From an uncultured Eubacteriales bacterium (lineage in GTDB: Bacteria; Bacillota; Clostridia; Lachnospirales; Lachnospiraceae), in the NCBI GenBank assembly GCA_949294665.1, contig CASFID010000012.1:1-61079 (forward strand): a DNA stretch of 61,079 nt. The letters are read 5' to 3'. Numbering within the stretch: position 1 is the stretch's first letter; each line of letters starts with the position of its first letter. The translations under genes were made by a program, and so were the position numbers. Of the stretch, positions 27,268-36,383 are shown one piece after another. The notes under the pieces were generated by a model. The model saw nothing but the letters and a program-made list of their open reading frames with translations. It had not been told where the DNA came from and did no database searches.

Positions 27268-27684
27268 ATGAGAGTCCTGATTATAGACGGACAGGGCGGC
27301 GGTCTCGGACGCCAGCTTGTGGGAGCTGTAAAAGAATATGATCCCGGCATTGAAGTGCTGGCCGTGGGAACGAACAGCGCCGCCACCAATGCAATGCTCA
27401 GGGCAGGAGCGGATCAGGCGGCAACCGGGGAAAATTCCGTTACCGTTGCCTCGAAAAAAGCGGATGTGATCATGGGACCTGTCGGAATCGTGATCGCGGA
27501 CTCCATGCTGGGAGAGATTACCCCGCGTATGGCCGTGGCGGTAGGACAGAGCAGTGCGAAGAGAATCTTGATTCCCGTGAATCTCTGTGATAATATTGTC
27601 GTGGGCGTTTCCGACGCGTCTATGGGAAAAAATGTACAGAATGCAGTGGAAGCACTGGCGCGCTTTACTCAGGAGATCAGATAA
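27268..27684 (+). CDS. DUF3842 family protein
   Basis: 138 residues. MRVLIIDGQGGGLGRQLVG is a Rossmann-like nucleotide-binding start, and the rest (VGTNSAATNAMLRAGAD, ILIPVNLCDNIVVG) follows the DUF3842 pattern found in Clostridia. Function unknown. GGGGGC lies before the ATG. It is the last gene before a strong terminator at 27854-27895 that closes the upstream unit. Confidence 0.87.
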   Translation: MRVLIIDGQGGGLGRQLVGAVKEYDPGIEVLAVGTNSAATNAMLRAGADQAATGENSVTVASKKADVIMGPVGIVIADSMLGEITPRMAVAVGQSSAKRILIPVNLCDNIVVGVSDASMGKNVQNAVEALARFTQEIR

Positions 27685-27853
27685 AATCATTAAAAACCGT
27701 AACGGCAGGAAGCCGGCGGAAACGGCAGAAGCCGCTGTGATCGGTCTGAGGGGCATCAGCGTCTGCGCGGAATGGTGGCGTGAAACGATCCGCGTGTATG
27801 ACAGAGGGGAGTATTACCCCCGACATTATATTGATTTATATATGAGATATCAG

Positions 27854-27895
27854 GAAGGTATCTGCTTTCGGAAGAGGGCGGGTACTTTCTTTTTT
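27854..27895 (+). terminator. intrinsic terminator
   Basis: Arms 27854-27865 and 27878-27889 pair over 12 positions (three G-U), loop of 12, followed by six T. It ends the DUF3842 transcript, or attenuates transcription reading into the lar operon, since no clear promoter is seen between it and larE. Confidence 0.85.
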
Positions 27896-27909
27896 GTGCG
27901 ATAAGCCCG

Positions 27910-28046
27910 GAGAGCGGCCGCATGGGTGGTCAGGCTTGCCTGAAGACCCATGCGGACATTTGACGGGCAACGGTCAGCGAGGAACGTGGTTCCGAGCTGA
28001 GCGGTACAGCGAACAGCGTGCGCTGTACAAACGGACATTTGGCGAG
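27910..28046 (+). promoter_or_regulatory. structured leader upstream of larE
   Basis: Three stem-loops in a row: arms 27918-27927/27946-27955 (10 bp), arms 27974-27978/27996-28000 enclosing GGAAC/GTTCC with facing GA steps, and arms 28004-28011/28021-28028 (8 bp). The motif CGGACATTTG occurs twice (27953-27962 and 28032-28041), each just after a stem. No known riboswitch consensus is recognised; nickel or cofactor sensing is a guess from position. A mobile repeat is an alternative. Confidence 0.4.
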
Positions 28047-28058
28047 AGGAGTGAAGAT

Positions 28059-28814
28059 ATGACGCTAAAAGATTTTTTTGAACAGGTGCCGAAAGCGGCG
28101 GCCGCGTTTTCCGGAGGGACGGACTCGGCGTTTGTCCTCTGGGCGGCCAGGAAGTATGGCTGTGACATTCACGCCTATTATGTGAAGACCGCTTTTCAGC
28201 CTGAATTTGAACTGGAAGACGCAAGGCGTCTGGCGGAAGAACTGGATATTCCCATGACCGTAGTGGATATGGATATCCTTTCTGTGCCCGAAGCGGAAGA
28301 AAACGGACCGGAGCGCTGTTATTACTGTAAGCGGGCTATTTTTACACGTCTGCGGGAAGCAGCGCAGGCCGGCGGGTATTCTGTTATTCTGGATGGGACG
28401 AATGCATCGGACGACGCAGGAGACCGGCCGGGCATGCGGGCGCTGCGCGAACTGGAGGTGCGTTCCCCGCTGAGAGAGTGCGGGATTACAAAAGCAGAGG
28501 TGAGAAAGCGGTCCGAAGAGGCAGGGCTTTTTACATGGAAGAAGCCGGCGTATGCATGTCTTGCCACGCGTATTCCCACCGGGACTCGGATCAGGACCGG
28601 AGATCTTGAAAGAGTGGAGCAGGCGGAGAACGCTATGTCTGAACTGGGCTTCCGGGATTTCCGTGTGCGTCTGTACGGAGACGGGGCGCGGATTCAGGTT
28701 ACGGGAGAACAGATGCAGCTTGCTCTGGAGAAGAGAAAACAGATCTGTGACAAGCTGGGCCGCCTGTTTCCGGTGGTGCAGCTTGATCTGGATGAAAGAA
28801 AGCCGTCGGACTAA
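28059..28814 (+). CDS. larE: LarE, sulfur transferase for the nickel-pincer cofactor
   Basis: 251 residues. PP-loop SGGTDS at 18-23 adenylylates the substrate; C167 in YACLATR aligns with the sulfur-donating cysteine of Lactiplantibacillus LarE. Cysteines 87 and 90 (RCYYCK) add two more, which suggests the three-cysteine, iron-sulfur-containing LarE type rather than the sacrificial one. LarE thiolates the pyridinium carboxylate made by LarB. ATG 28059 has GAGAGGAG upstream; the frame reaching back to 27894 runs through the hairpin leader and is not used. First gene of the lar-nickel transporter operon. Confidence 0.92.
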   Translation: MTLKDFFEQVPKAAAAFSGGTDSAFVLWAARKYGCDIHAYYVKTAFQPEFELEDARRLAEELDIPMTVVDMDILSVPEAEENGPERCYYCKRAIFTRLREAAQAGGYSVILDGTNASDDAGDRPGMRALRELEVRSPLRECGITKAEVRKRSEEAGLFTWKKPAYACLATRIPTGTRIRTGDLERVEQAENAMSELGFRDFRVRLYGDGARIQVTGEQMQLALEKRKQICDKLGRLFPVVQLDLDERKPSD

Positions 28815-28895
28815 GCACCCTGATCCGACAGTGGAAAAGAATCACAGAAAGACTTATATGCGGACAATATCAGAGGATAGATAAGGAGATTCGGT

Positions 28896-29660
28896 ATGGA
28901 TAATAAACATGATATTCTACAGTTGCTGCGGAGTGTGGCAGACGGGACGACTTCACCGGAGGACGCGCTCCTGAACTTAAAAGAGGCACCTTTTGAGGAT
29001 CTGGATTATGCCAAGATCGATTACCACAGGAGCATCCGGCAGGGAGCGTCCGAAGTGATCTACGGCGCCGGAAAGACTTCGGAACAGATTAAAGGAATCG
29101 TCACCGCCATGGGAGAACGGGGGTGCCGGAACATACTTGTCACGCGGATCGGTCAGGAAGCCGCGGACATTCTGTGCAGGGCAGTGCCGGCAGAGTATTA
29201 TCCTCTTCCCAGGCTTGCCGTCGCCTATCCGGAGGAACAGGAACACCGGGGAAGTATTGTAGTGGCTACCGGAGGCACGAGCGACATTCCGGTTGCGGAA
29301 GAGGCTGCACTGACTGCGGAGACCATGGGAAATAAAGTCACCCGTCTCTACGATGTAGGGGTGGCGGGGCTCCACCGCCTGCTCTCGAATCTGGATCCGC
29401 TCATGAGCGCCCGATGCGTTGTGGCAGTGGCGGGGATGGAAGGCGCGCTTGCATCGGTGATCGGCGGCCTGGCGGACTGTCCGGTGATCGCGGTGCCTAC
29501 AAGCGTGGGATACGGCGCAAGCTTCGGAGGACTGTCAGCTCTTCTGTCCATGCTCAACTCCTGCGCGTCCGGCTGCAGTGTCGTGAATATAGATAACGGC
29601 TTCGGAGCGGGATATCTGGCTAGTATGATCAATCAGATGGAAGGGATAAAGGAGGATTAA
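28896..29660 (+). CDS. larB: LarB, pyridinium-3,5-biscarboxylic acid mononucleotide synthase
   Basis: 254 residues. The C-terminal two thirds resemble AIR carboxylase (PurE): GGTSDIPVAEEAALTAETMG, then VVAVAGMEGALASVIGGL and VPTSVGYGASFGG. LarB carboxylates nicotinic acid adenine dinucleotide and releases AMP, the first step of nickel-pincer nucleotide synthesis. AAGGAGA precedes the ATG. The larC start comes 5 bases after its stop. Confidence 0.95.
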   Translation: MDNKHDILQLLRSVADGTTSPEDALLNLKEAPFEDLDYAKIDYHRSIRQGASEVIYGAGKTSEQIKGIVTAMGERGCRNILVTRIGQEAADILCRAVPAEYYPLPRLAVAYPEEQEHRGSIVVATGGTSDIPVAEEAALTAETMGNKVTRLYDVGVAGLHRLLSNLDPLMSARCVVAVAGMEGALASVIGGLADCPVIAVPTSVGYGASFGGLSALLSMLNSCASGCSVVNIDNGFGAGYLASMINQMEGIKED

Positions 29661-29665
29661 GATAC

Positions 29666-31114
29666 ATGAGAACACTTTATATAGAATGCAATATGGGAGC
29701 GGCGGGCGATATGCTCATGTCCGCCCTGTATGAGCTGATGGATGAAACGCAGAAGGAGGAGTTCCTGAAACGTATGAACGGCCTGGGGCTGCCCGGCGTC
29801 AGCATCACACCCCGCGAGGCAGTTACATGCGGCATATCCGGCACACATATGGAGGTAACCGTATATGGAGCGGAAGAACATGAGCCGGGAGACGATCATG
29901 CCGGGCTGTACGGAGACCATCACGGGCACAATCATGCCGGGCTGCACGGAGACCATCACGGTCATGAACACGGGGAACCGCTCCATGGCTGTCACGGACA
30001 TGGGCATGGGGAAATGCACGGCGATCATCACGGACATGAGCATGGCGGGACACATCCCGGTCATCATCATGCGGATCCCCTGCACATTGCGGAGCTGATC
30101 GCCGGCCTGGATCTGCCGGAGGAGGTGCGCACCAATGCGGGACAGGTCTACGATGCGATCGCGGGCGCTGAGGCGAAAGCCCATGGCTGCCAGGTAGAAC
30201 AGGTACATTTCCATGAGGTGGGCGCGCTGGATGCGGTAGCTGACGTCACGGGGGTGTGTTATGCCATATATCTGCTGAAACCGGAGCGGATTGTGGTCTC
30301 TCCTGTCCATGTGGGGAGCGGAACTGTGCGCTGCGCCCACGGAATTATGCCGGTGCCGGCGCCGGCCACGGCAAATCTGCTGGCGGATGTGCCGATGTAC
30401 GGCGGCAGCATCCGGGGAGAACTGTGTACACCTACAGGTGCGGCATTGCTTGTACACTTTGCTGACAGCTTTGGCGATATGCCGGTCATGTCGAAAACAA
30501 GCGTGGGTATTGGCGTGGGCACGAAGGAGTTTGAGCAGGCAAACTGTGTGCGGGTGTTTCTGGGTGAAGCACAGTCAATAAAAGAAACGGATGAAACTGA
30601 AACCGCAGGAGAAACCACAGAGAAGCAGTTCAAAGACGCGGCTTCGGGAAACGGACGCATTGCGGAGTTAGTGTGCAATATCGATGATATGACGCCGGAA
30701 GCCCTTGCATTTGCCACGGCCAGGCTGATAGAGCTCGGCGCTCTGGATGCGTACACAGTGGCGGGCACTATGAAGAAGGGGCGCCCGGGCTGGGAGCTTA
30801 CAGTGCTCTGTGAGACGGACCGGACCGATGAGACGGCGAAGAATATTATGAGAGAGACAACGACCAACGGAGTCAGGGTGCGGTTCTGTGAGAAATATTT
30901 TCTCACGCCCGGTATCGAAACGATACAGACAGAGCACGGGGAAGTGCGCATCAAGACGGCGGAGGGCTTCGGGATCCGCCATGAGAAACCGGAATATGAG
31001 GATACGGCAGCCTGTGCGCGAAAGGCTCAGATACCTTACAGGGAAGCGTATGAACAGGTGCTGATGCTCAGAAAGGAACAGACCGGGAAAACAAAGCAGG
31101 GAGGAGAACAGTAA
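29666..31114 (+). CDS. larC: LarC, nickel insertase for the nickel-pincer cofactor
   Basis: 482 residues in one uninterrupted frame. It starts RTLYIECNMGAAGDMLMSAL, a family hallmark. Residues about 70-135 are extremely histidine-rich with repeated GDHHGH units, a likely nickel-storage or delivery segment. The C-terminal half (ELVCNIDDMTPEALAFA ... KKGRPG) corresponds to LarC2. LarC inserts nickel into the dithiolated mononucleotide. In L. plantarum larC is split and joined by frameshifting; here it is fused. Its TAA stop shares a base with the ATG of the binding-protein gene. Confidence 0.95.
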   Translation: MRTLYIECNMGAAGDMLMSALYELMDETQKEEFLKRMNGLGLPGVSITPREAVTCGISGTHMEVTVYGAEEHEPGDDHAGLYGDHHGHNHAGLHGDHHGHEHGEPLHGCHGHGHGEMHGDHHGHEHGGTHPGHHHADPLHIAELIAGLDLPEEVRTNAGQVYDAIAGAEAKAHGCQVEQVHFHEVGALDAVADVTGVCYAIYLLKPERIVVSPVHVGSGTVRCAHGIMPVPAPATANLLADVPMYGGSIRGELCTPTGAALLVHFADSFGDMPVMSKTSVGIGVGTKEFEQANCVRVFLGEAQSIKETDETETAGETTEKQFKDAASGNGRIAELVCNIDDMTPEALAFATARLIELGALDAYTVAGTMKKGRPGWELTVLCETDRTDETAKNIMRETTTNGVRVRFCEKYFLTPGIETIQTEHGEVRIKTAEGFGIRHEKPEYEDTAACARKAQIPYREAYEQVLMLRKEQTGKTKQGGEQ

Positions 31115-32730
31115 TGAGAAAGCGGTGGATTTCTTTATTGCTTGTACTGGCCATGACAGCATCAGTCCTTGCCGGATGTCAGGGGGGCAATTCGGAAAAG
31201 CAGTCGGCAGTACAGCAGCGGATGGCGGACTCTTCTGTAGTGATCGCCATGGATCCCAACTCCGAGCCTGAGGCAGGATTCGACCCGGCTTATGGCTGGG
31301 GAGCGGGAGAGCATGTCCATGAACCGCTGATCCAGAGTACGCTCCTGGTGACAAATACAGACCTGACGATAGGATATGATCTTGCGACAGACTACACAGT
31401 CAGTGAAGACGGTCTGACATGGACAGTGACGATCCGCGATGACGTGAAGTTTACCGACGGGGAGCCGCTGACTGCGGAAGATGTGGCGTTTACATATAAT
31501 ACGGTAAAAGAATCCAGCTCGGTCAATGATTTTACCATGCTGGATTATGCGGAGGCCATAGATGAGACGACGGCTGTCTTTCATATGACACGTCCGTTCT
31601 CCATCTGGCCTTATACGATGGCAATCGTGGGAATTGTGCCGGAGCATGCTTACGACAGCGCTGCTTACGGTTCCAATCCTATTGGTTCGGGCAGGTACAT
31701 CCTGAAGCAGTGGGACCGGGGGCAGCAGGTGATTCTTGAGGCGAATCCGGATTATTACGGCGAAGTGCCGCAGATGAAACAGGTCACTATCCTGTTTATG
31801 GAGGAGGACGCGGCATTTCTCGCGGCTCAGGCAGGAGAGGTGGATCTGGCATATACATCGGCCACGTATTCGGATCAGGAGATTGACGGATATGAGCTTG
31901 CGGCATATGCAAGTGTAGACAACAGAGGGTTTAACCTTCCGGCTGTGGAAGAGAGCACGGACTCTGAAGGCCGCACAGTGGGAAATGACTTTACCTCTGA
32001 TGTGCTGGTCCGCCGCGCTGTCAATATCGGCATTGACCGGCAGGAGATGATCGACAATGTGTTAAACGGATACGGAAGTCCGGCCTACAGTGTCTGCGAC
32101 CGGCTTCCATGGTACAATGAGGCCTCGGAAGTAGAGTATGATCCCGAGGGAGCGGCGGCGCTGCTGGATGAGGCGGGATGGACTATGGGGGATGACGGCG
32201 TCCGGGAGAAAGACGGCGTAAAGGCAGAATTGAACCTGCTCTATTCCACCGGAGATTCGGTCCGTCAGGCTCTCGCCGCAGATTTTGCAGACCAGCTCGG
32301 GGAACTCGGGATATCCTGCAGCCTTGAAGGAGTCGGCTGGGATACGGCGTATGACCGTGCCCTTTCCGATCCGCTGATCTGGGGCTGGGGAGCCCATACC
32401 CCGATGGAACTCTACAATATTTATCACACCATTGAAGGAACGGGTTCGGCACAGTATTCGCCTTATTCAAACAGCACGGTGGACTCGTATATGGATCAGG
32501 CTCTTGCCTCCAATGATCTGGAAGAGTCCTATAAGCTGTGGCAGCAGGCGCAGTGGGACGGAACCACAGGCGTGACACAGGACGGAGATATTCCGTGGGT
32601 GTGGCTTGTCAATATCGATCATCTTTACTGGGTGAGAGACGGCCTGAATGTGGCGGAGCAGAAGATCCATCCCCATGGACACGGATGGTCCATCGTTAAT
32701 AATGTAGATCAGTGGAGTTGGAAAGGATGA
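31114..32730 (+). CDS. nickel/peptide-type ABC transporter substrate-binding lipoprotein
   Basis: 538 residues. A signal peptide ends in the lipobox LAGC with lipidated C22. The body is the SBP_bac_5 fold seen in NikA, OppA and DppA. Position directly after larC and before two permease and two ATPase genes points to nickel (or a nickel chelate) import for the lar cofactor, but sequence alone does not rule out peptides. It overlaps larC by one base. Confidence 0.88.
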   Translation: MRKRWISLLLVLAMTASVLAGCQGGNSEKQSAVQQRMADSSVVIAMDPNSEPEAGFDPAYGWGAGEHVHEPLIQSTLLVTNTDLTIGYDLATDYTVSEDGLTWTVTIRDDVKFTDGEPLTAEDVAFTYNTVKESSSVNDFTMLDYAEAIDETTAVFHMTRPFSIWPYTMAIVGIVPEHAYDSAAYGSNPIGSGRYILKQWDRGQQVILEANPDYYGEVPQMKQVTILFMEEDAAFLAAQAGEVDLAYTSATYSDQEIDGYELAAYASVDNRGFNLPAVEESTDSEGRTVGNDFTSDVLVRRAVNIGIDRQEMIDNVLNGYGSPAYSVCDRLPWYNEASEVEYDPEGAAALLDEAGWTMGDDGVREKDGVKAELNLLYSTGDSVRQALAADFADQLGELGISCSLEGVGWDTAYDRALSDPLIWGWGAHTPMELYNIYHTIEGTGSAQYSPYSNSTVDSYMDQALASNDLEESYKLWQQAQWDGTTGVTQDGDIPWVWLVNIDHLYWVRDGLNVAEQKIHPHGHGWSIVNNVDQWSWKG

Positions 32731-33729
32731 TTGAGTTTGAAGCATCGTCTTCAGTTTACCGGTAAAAAATTAATTCGCATGGCGCTGCTCCTTCTTGGAG
32801 TCAGTATCGTTACGTTTCTTCTGATGTGCGCGTCGCCCCTTGATCCACTTCAGACGAATGTGGGACAGGCGGCGCTTGGAACCATGAGCCCGGAGCAGAT
32901 CGCGAAACTGGAAGCGTATTGGGGTGTGGATACTCCGCCCCTTACCAGATATCTGGGATGGCTCTCGGATGTGCTGAAAGGTGATTTCGGCACGTCGCTT
33001 CTCTACCGGCAGCCGGTGATTTCAGTCATCGGACAGAGGCTTGTCAGTTCTTTCTGGCTTCTGCTGTCCGCATGGGTGATCTCAGGCGTGCTTGGTCTTG
33101 CCATGGGCGTGATCGCGGGAGCGTTCCGGGGCAGATGGCCGGACCGGCTGATCAGAGGATATTGTTTTCTGATCTCCAGTACACCGGCTTTCTGGCTGGC
33201 AATCCTGCTGCTTTTGATCTTCGCCGTATGGCTGGGCTGGCTGCCCGTCGGACTTTCTGTGCCTGCGGGGATGGACGCGGCTGCAGTAACTGCCGCAGAC
33301 CGGCTTCGTCATGCCATACTTCCCGCGCTGACCTTGAGCATCACCGGCGTTGCAAATATCGCGCTCCATACGAGGGAGAAGATGATCGATGTGCTGGAGT
33401 CGGATTATGTACTCTTCGCCCGGGCGCGGGGAGAATCAGAAATATCCATCATCCTGCGTCATGGCCTGCGCAACGTGGCTCTTCCGGCGCTCACACTGCA
33501 GTTCGCTTCTGTCAGTGAGATCATCGGGGGATCTGTGCTGGTGGAACAGGTATTTTCCTATCCGGGGCTTGGTCAGGCAGCGGTAACAGCGGGTCTTGGG
33601 AGTGACCTGCCTCTTCTTCTGGGCATTACGGTCGTTACGGCGGCAATCGTATTTGCCGGCAATCTGATCGCAGATCTCCTTTACGGAGTGATCGATCCGA
33701 AGATACGGAAGGGGGCGGCCAGAGGATGA
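32731..33729 (+). CDS. ABC transporter permease, NikB/DppB type
   Basis: 332 residues with about six membrane helices, the first at MALLLLGVSIVTFLLMCA. The conserved EAA loop reads ARARGESEISIILRHGLRNVALPALT. Partner of the next permease. The start is TTG at 32731 (or TTG 32737), directly after the binding-protein stop; GGAAAGGA upstream. It overlaps the next gene by 4 bases. Confidence 0.88.
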   Translation: MSLKHRLQFTGKKLIRMALLLLGVSIVTFLLMCASPLDPLQTNVGQAALGTMSPEQIAKLEAYWGVDTPPLTRYLGWLSDVLKGDFGTSLLYRQPVISVIGQRLVSSFWLLLSAWVISGVLGLAMGVIAGAFRGRWPDRLIRGYCFLISSTPAFWLAILLLLIFAVWLGWLPVGLSVPAGMDAAAVTAADRLRHAILPALTLSITGVANIALHTREKMIDVLESDYVLFARARGESEISIILRHGLRNVALPALTLQFASVSEIIGGSVLVEQVFSYPGLGQAAVTAGLGSDLPLLLGITVVTAAIVFAGNLIADLLYGVIDPKIRKGAARG

Positions 33730-34565
33730 AAAACATGACACAGACAGAAACCAATCAGAGGCGCCGGACAGTATTCTTTCTGATCGTGACAGTGGTGATA
33801 CTGGCAGCGGTGACAGCGGCCGGTATCCTGACAGAAGGCTATGCCGTGGAGACAGACTTCTCCCGGCGAAACTTAAGCCCCAGCCTGCAGCATCTCTTTG
33901 GTACGGACTGGATGGGAAGAGATATGCTGGCACGCACATTATCAGGGCTTTCCCTGAGCATCCGTATCGGTATCCTGACGGCGGCAGTCAGTGCGGCGGC
34001 GGCCCTTCTTCTCGGGACGGCGTCCGCGGTGCTCGGCCGGAAAGCAGATGCTGTGATCTCATGGTGCATCGACCTTGTTATGGGGATCCCCCATATTCTG
34101 CTTGTTATGCTGATCTCGCTGGCATGCGGGAGAGGGTTTACCGGTGTTGTGGCAGGAGTAGCTCTAAGCCACTGGCCGTCTCTGGCGAGAGTGATACGCG
34201 GGGAGCTGATACAGCTTCGACAGGCGCCTTATATCCTTGTGGCGGAGAGAATGGGTGTGTCAAAGCTACAGAATGTGAGGCGGCATATGCTGCCCCATCT
34301 TCTGCCGCAGTTTCTTACAGGGTTGATCCTTTTGTTCCCTCATGCAATCCTGCATGAGTCCAGTGTGACATTCCTCGGATTCGGGCTTTCTTCGGAACAG
34401 CCCGCCATCGGAGTGATCCTGTCAGAGAGCATGCAGTACCTGACCACCGGAAAATGGTGGCTTGCCCTTTTCCCCGGTCTGGCGCTTGTTCTGGTAGTCG
34501 CATTGTTCGCCCTTCTCGGAGAGCGGGTGAGGCGCCTGCTCGATCCGTCAAGTGCGCATGAGTGA
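33726..34565 (+). CDS. ABC transporter permease, NikC/DppC type
   Basis: 279 residues, five to six membrane helices, including FFLIVTVVILAAVTAAGIL near the start, and the LFGTDWMGRDMLARTL segment typical of DppC/NikC. The EAA loop reads VAERMGVSKLQNVRRHMLPHLLPQ. Forms the pore with the preceding permease. A repeat element of about 160 bp separates it from the ATPase genes. Confidence 0.88.
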   Translation: MKNMTQTETNQRRRTVFFLIVTVVILAAVTAAGILTEGYAVETDFSRRNLSPSLQHLFGTDWMGRDMLARTLSGLSLSIRIGILTAAVSAAAALLLGTASAVLGRKADAVISWCIDLVMGIPHILLVMLISLACGRGFTGVVAGVALSHWPSLARVIRGELIQLRQAPYILVAERMGVSKLQNVRRHMLPHLLPQFLTGLILLFPHAILHESSVTFLGFGLSSEQPAIGVILSESMQYLTTGKWWLALFPGLALVLVVALFALLGERVRRLLDPSSAHE

Positions 34566-34570
34566 AACAG

Positions 34571-34734
34571 GTGACGGTTCAGCCCGCGCCATTCGTAAAA
34601 CCGCACTTCGTGCTTATTGCTGCTGCCGCCGCTGTTTTACTCATTGACAGGCGCTCAGCTCATGAAGCGGCCCGATCGAAAAATCATGCGAGCGTGATTT
34701 TCTCTCCCGGTCAGCTCCATGGCTGAACTGTTAC
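34571..34734. repeat. palindromic intergenic repeat, full-length copy 1
   Basis: Terminal inverted repeats 34571-34584 and 34721-34734 match at 12 of 14 positions and end in GTGAC/GTTAC. The first module contains AAACCGCACTTCGTGCTTATTG; the second is a separate hairpin with AAAATCATGCGAGCGTGATTTT. Close relatives lie at 53558-53720, 43631-43714 and 57438-57496. No coding capacity; looks like a MITE or REP-type element. Confidence 0.85.
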
Positions 34735-34763
34735 CCAAAATCCATATGACAGAAGGAGATAAG

Positions 34764-35714
34764 ATGGAACCTATATTACAGATAGAACATTTATCCGTTT
34801 ATTTTACACAATACGAACACGGCCCGCGCTCGTCTGCATTTCAGAAGAGGCGCCTTACTGCGGTAAAGGATCTGTCGCTTGAGATCACTCCGGGACAGAT
34901 CGTTGCGGTCGTGGGAGCAAGCGGATCGGGAAAAAGTCTGCTCGCCCACAGTATACTCGGAATCCTTCCCTATAACAGCCATATGGAAGGCGAAATACGC
35001 TATAACGGAGAGCCGTTAACGGAAAAAAAGGCCAGGGAATTAAGAGGGAAAAAAATCTTTCTGATCCCGCAGGGAGTCACCTATCTTGATCCGCTCATGA
35101 AAGTGGGAGCGCAGTTGAGAAAAGGAAAGAAGGATCCGGAAACGAAGCGGCGCTGCCGGTCAGCGCTTGAGAGGTACGGGCTGGGAGCGGATACGGAGGA
35201 GCTGTATCCCTTTGAGCTGTCCGGAGGAATGGCGCGCCGGGTGCTGATCGCCTCGGCGGTGACAGAGAAGCCGAGGCTCATTATAGCGGACGAGCCGACG
35301 CCGGGGCTGGATCCGCGCTCGGCAAAACGGATTCTGAGCCATTTTCGGGAACTGGCGGACGAAGGCGCAGGGATTCTGTTCATTACACATGATCTGGAAC
35401 TGGCGCTCTCCGTTGCGGATGAAGTAGCAGTCTTTTATGCCGGAGAGACGATCGAGAAGGCAAAGGCAGAAGACTTTGGCAAACCGGAGAATCTGCGGCA
35501 CCCTTATACACGGGCTCTGTGGTACGCCATGCCGGAGCACGGCTTCCGGGCTGTGGGAGGCGTGCAGCCTTATGCCGGAGATGACAGAAAAGGGTGTCCT
35601 TATGCCGGTCAGTGTACCGCATGCAGAGAAGACTGCCGTACAGAAGGGCAGATTCCGCTTGTAAAGTACCGGAGCGGTGAAGTCCGGTGTCTGCATCCGG
35701 ATGAGATGCGATAA
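34764..35714 (+). CDS. ABC transporter ATP-binding protein, NikD/DppD type
   Basis: 316 residues. Walker A GASGSGKS at 51-58, signature LSGGMARR, Walker B LIIADEPT. The cysteine-bearing C-terminal tail (GCPYAGQCTACREDC) is typical of nickel/oligopeptide importer ATPases. ATG 34764 has AGAAGGAGA upstream; the ATG at 34719 belongs to the repeat end. Energises import with the next ATPase. Confidence 0.9.
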   Translation: MEPILQIEHLSVYFTQYEHGPRSSAFQKRRLTAVKDLSLEITPGQIVAVVGASGSGKSLLAHSILGILPYNSHMEGEIRYNGEPLTEKKARELRGKKIFLIPQGVTYLDPLMKVGAQLRKGKKDPETKRRCRSALERYGLGADTEELYPFELSGGMARRVLIASAVTEKPRLIIADEPTPGLDPRSAKRILSHFRELADEGAGILFITHDLELALSVADEVAVFYAGETIEKAKAEDFGKPENLRHPYTRALWYAMPEHGFRAVGGVQPYAGDDRKGCPYAGQCTACREDCRTEGQIPLVKYRSGEVRCLHPDEMR

Positions 35715-35780
35715 TGGCCGGAATGCAAGCGGAGATTGGAAAAAGAGCGATAGAACAGGAAGGAAAAGTGGAGCATAGCT

Positions 35781-36383
35781 ATGATACTGGAAGCGCATGA
35801 TCTTACCTTTTATTATCGGAACCGAAAGAAAAATCCGATCATCGACAGTTTTGAACTGACAATCCCGCCCGGTGAGCGCGTGGGGCTCAAAGGGCCCAGC
35901 GGGAGAGGAAAGACGACATTGTGTCGGCTGCTGGCAGGATATGAACGGCCGAAGCAGGGGCAGGTACTTCTGGACGGAAAGCCGGTCAGCGGATACCGCG
36001 GCGCCTGCCCGGTACAGATGGTGTGGCAGCATCCCGAGACGGCAGCAGATCCGCTGCTGAAGCTGAAGGAAACTATGGCGGAAGCCGGAGGTATAGACAA
36101 GAGGCTTATGGAGAAGCTTCATATAGAAAGAGAATGGATGGAACGCTACCCGTCCGAGCTCTCCGGCGGGGAGCTTCAGAGATTCTGTCTTGCAAGAGCT
36201 CTCCGGCCCGAGACTAAGATCCTGTTGTGCGATGAGATCACGGCCATGCTGGATCTGGTAACTCAGGCACAGATCTGGGAATTCCTGCTGGAAGAGAGCC
36301 GGAGACGGGAAATGGGGATGCTGGTCGTAAGCCACAGCGAGGCGCTGCTGGAGAAAGTGTGTACGAGGATCCTTGATCTATAG
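35781..36383 (+). CDS. ABC transporter ATP-binding protein, NikE/DppF type (short)
   Basis: 200 residues. Walker A GPSGRGKT at 38-45, signature LSGGELQRF, Walker B ILLCDEIT. It is shorter than a usual 250-320-residue NikE/DppF because the C-terminal extension is missing, but all ATPase motifs are present and the stop is natural. Last gene of the lar-transporter unit. Confidence 0.88.
   Translation: MILEAHDLTFYYRNRKKNPIIDSFELTIPPGERVGLKGPSGRGKTTLCRLLAGYERPKQGQVLLDGKPVSGYRGACPVQMVWQHPETAADPLLKLKETMAEAGGIDKRLMEKLHIEREWMERYPSELSGGELQRFCLARALRPETKILLCDEITAMLDLVTQAQIWEFLLEESRRREMGMLVVSHSEALLEKVCTRILDL

Noticed and set aside
27894-28058. N-terminal extension of larE by 55 codons
   Set aside because: It reads through three strong hairpins, has no homology to LarE and no RBS; the ATG at 28059 has a good one.
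35160-36335. A 391-codon open frame on the minus strand
   Set aside because: It is opposite two ABC ATPase genes with complete Walker and signature motifs. No domain or RBS supports it.
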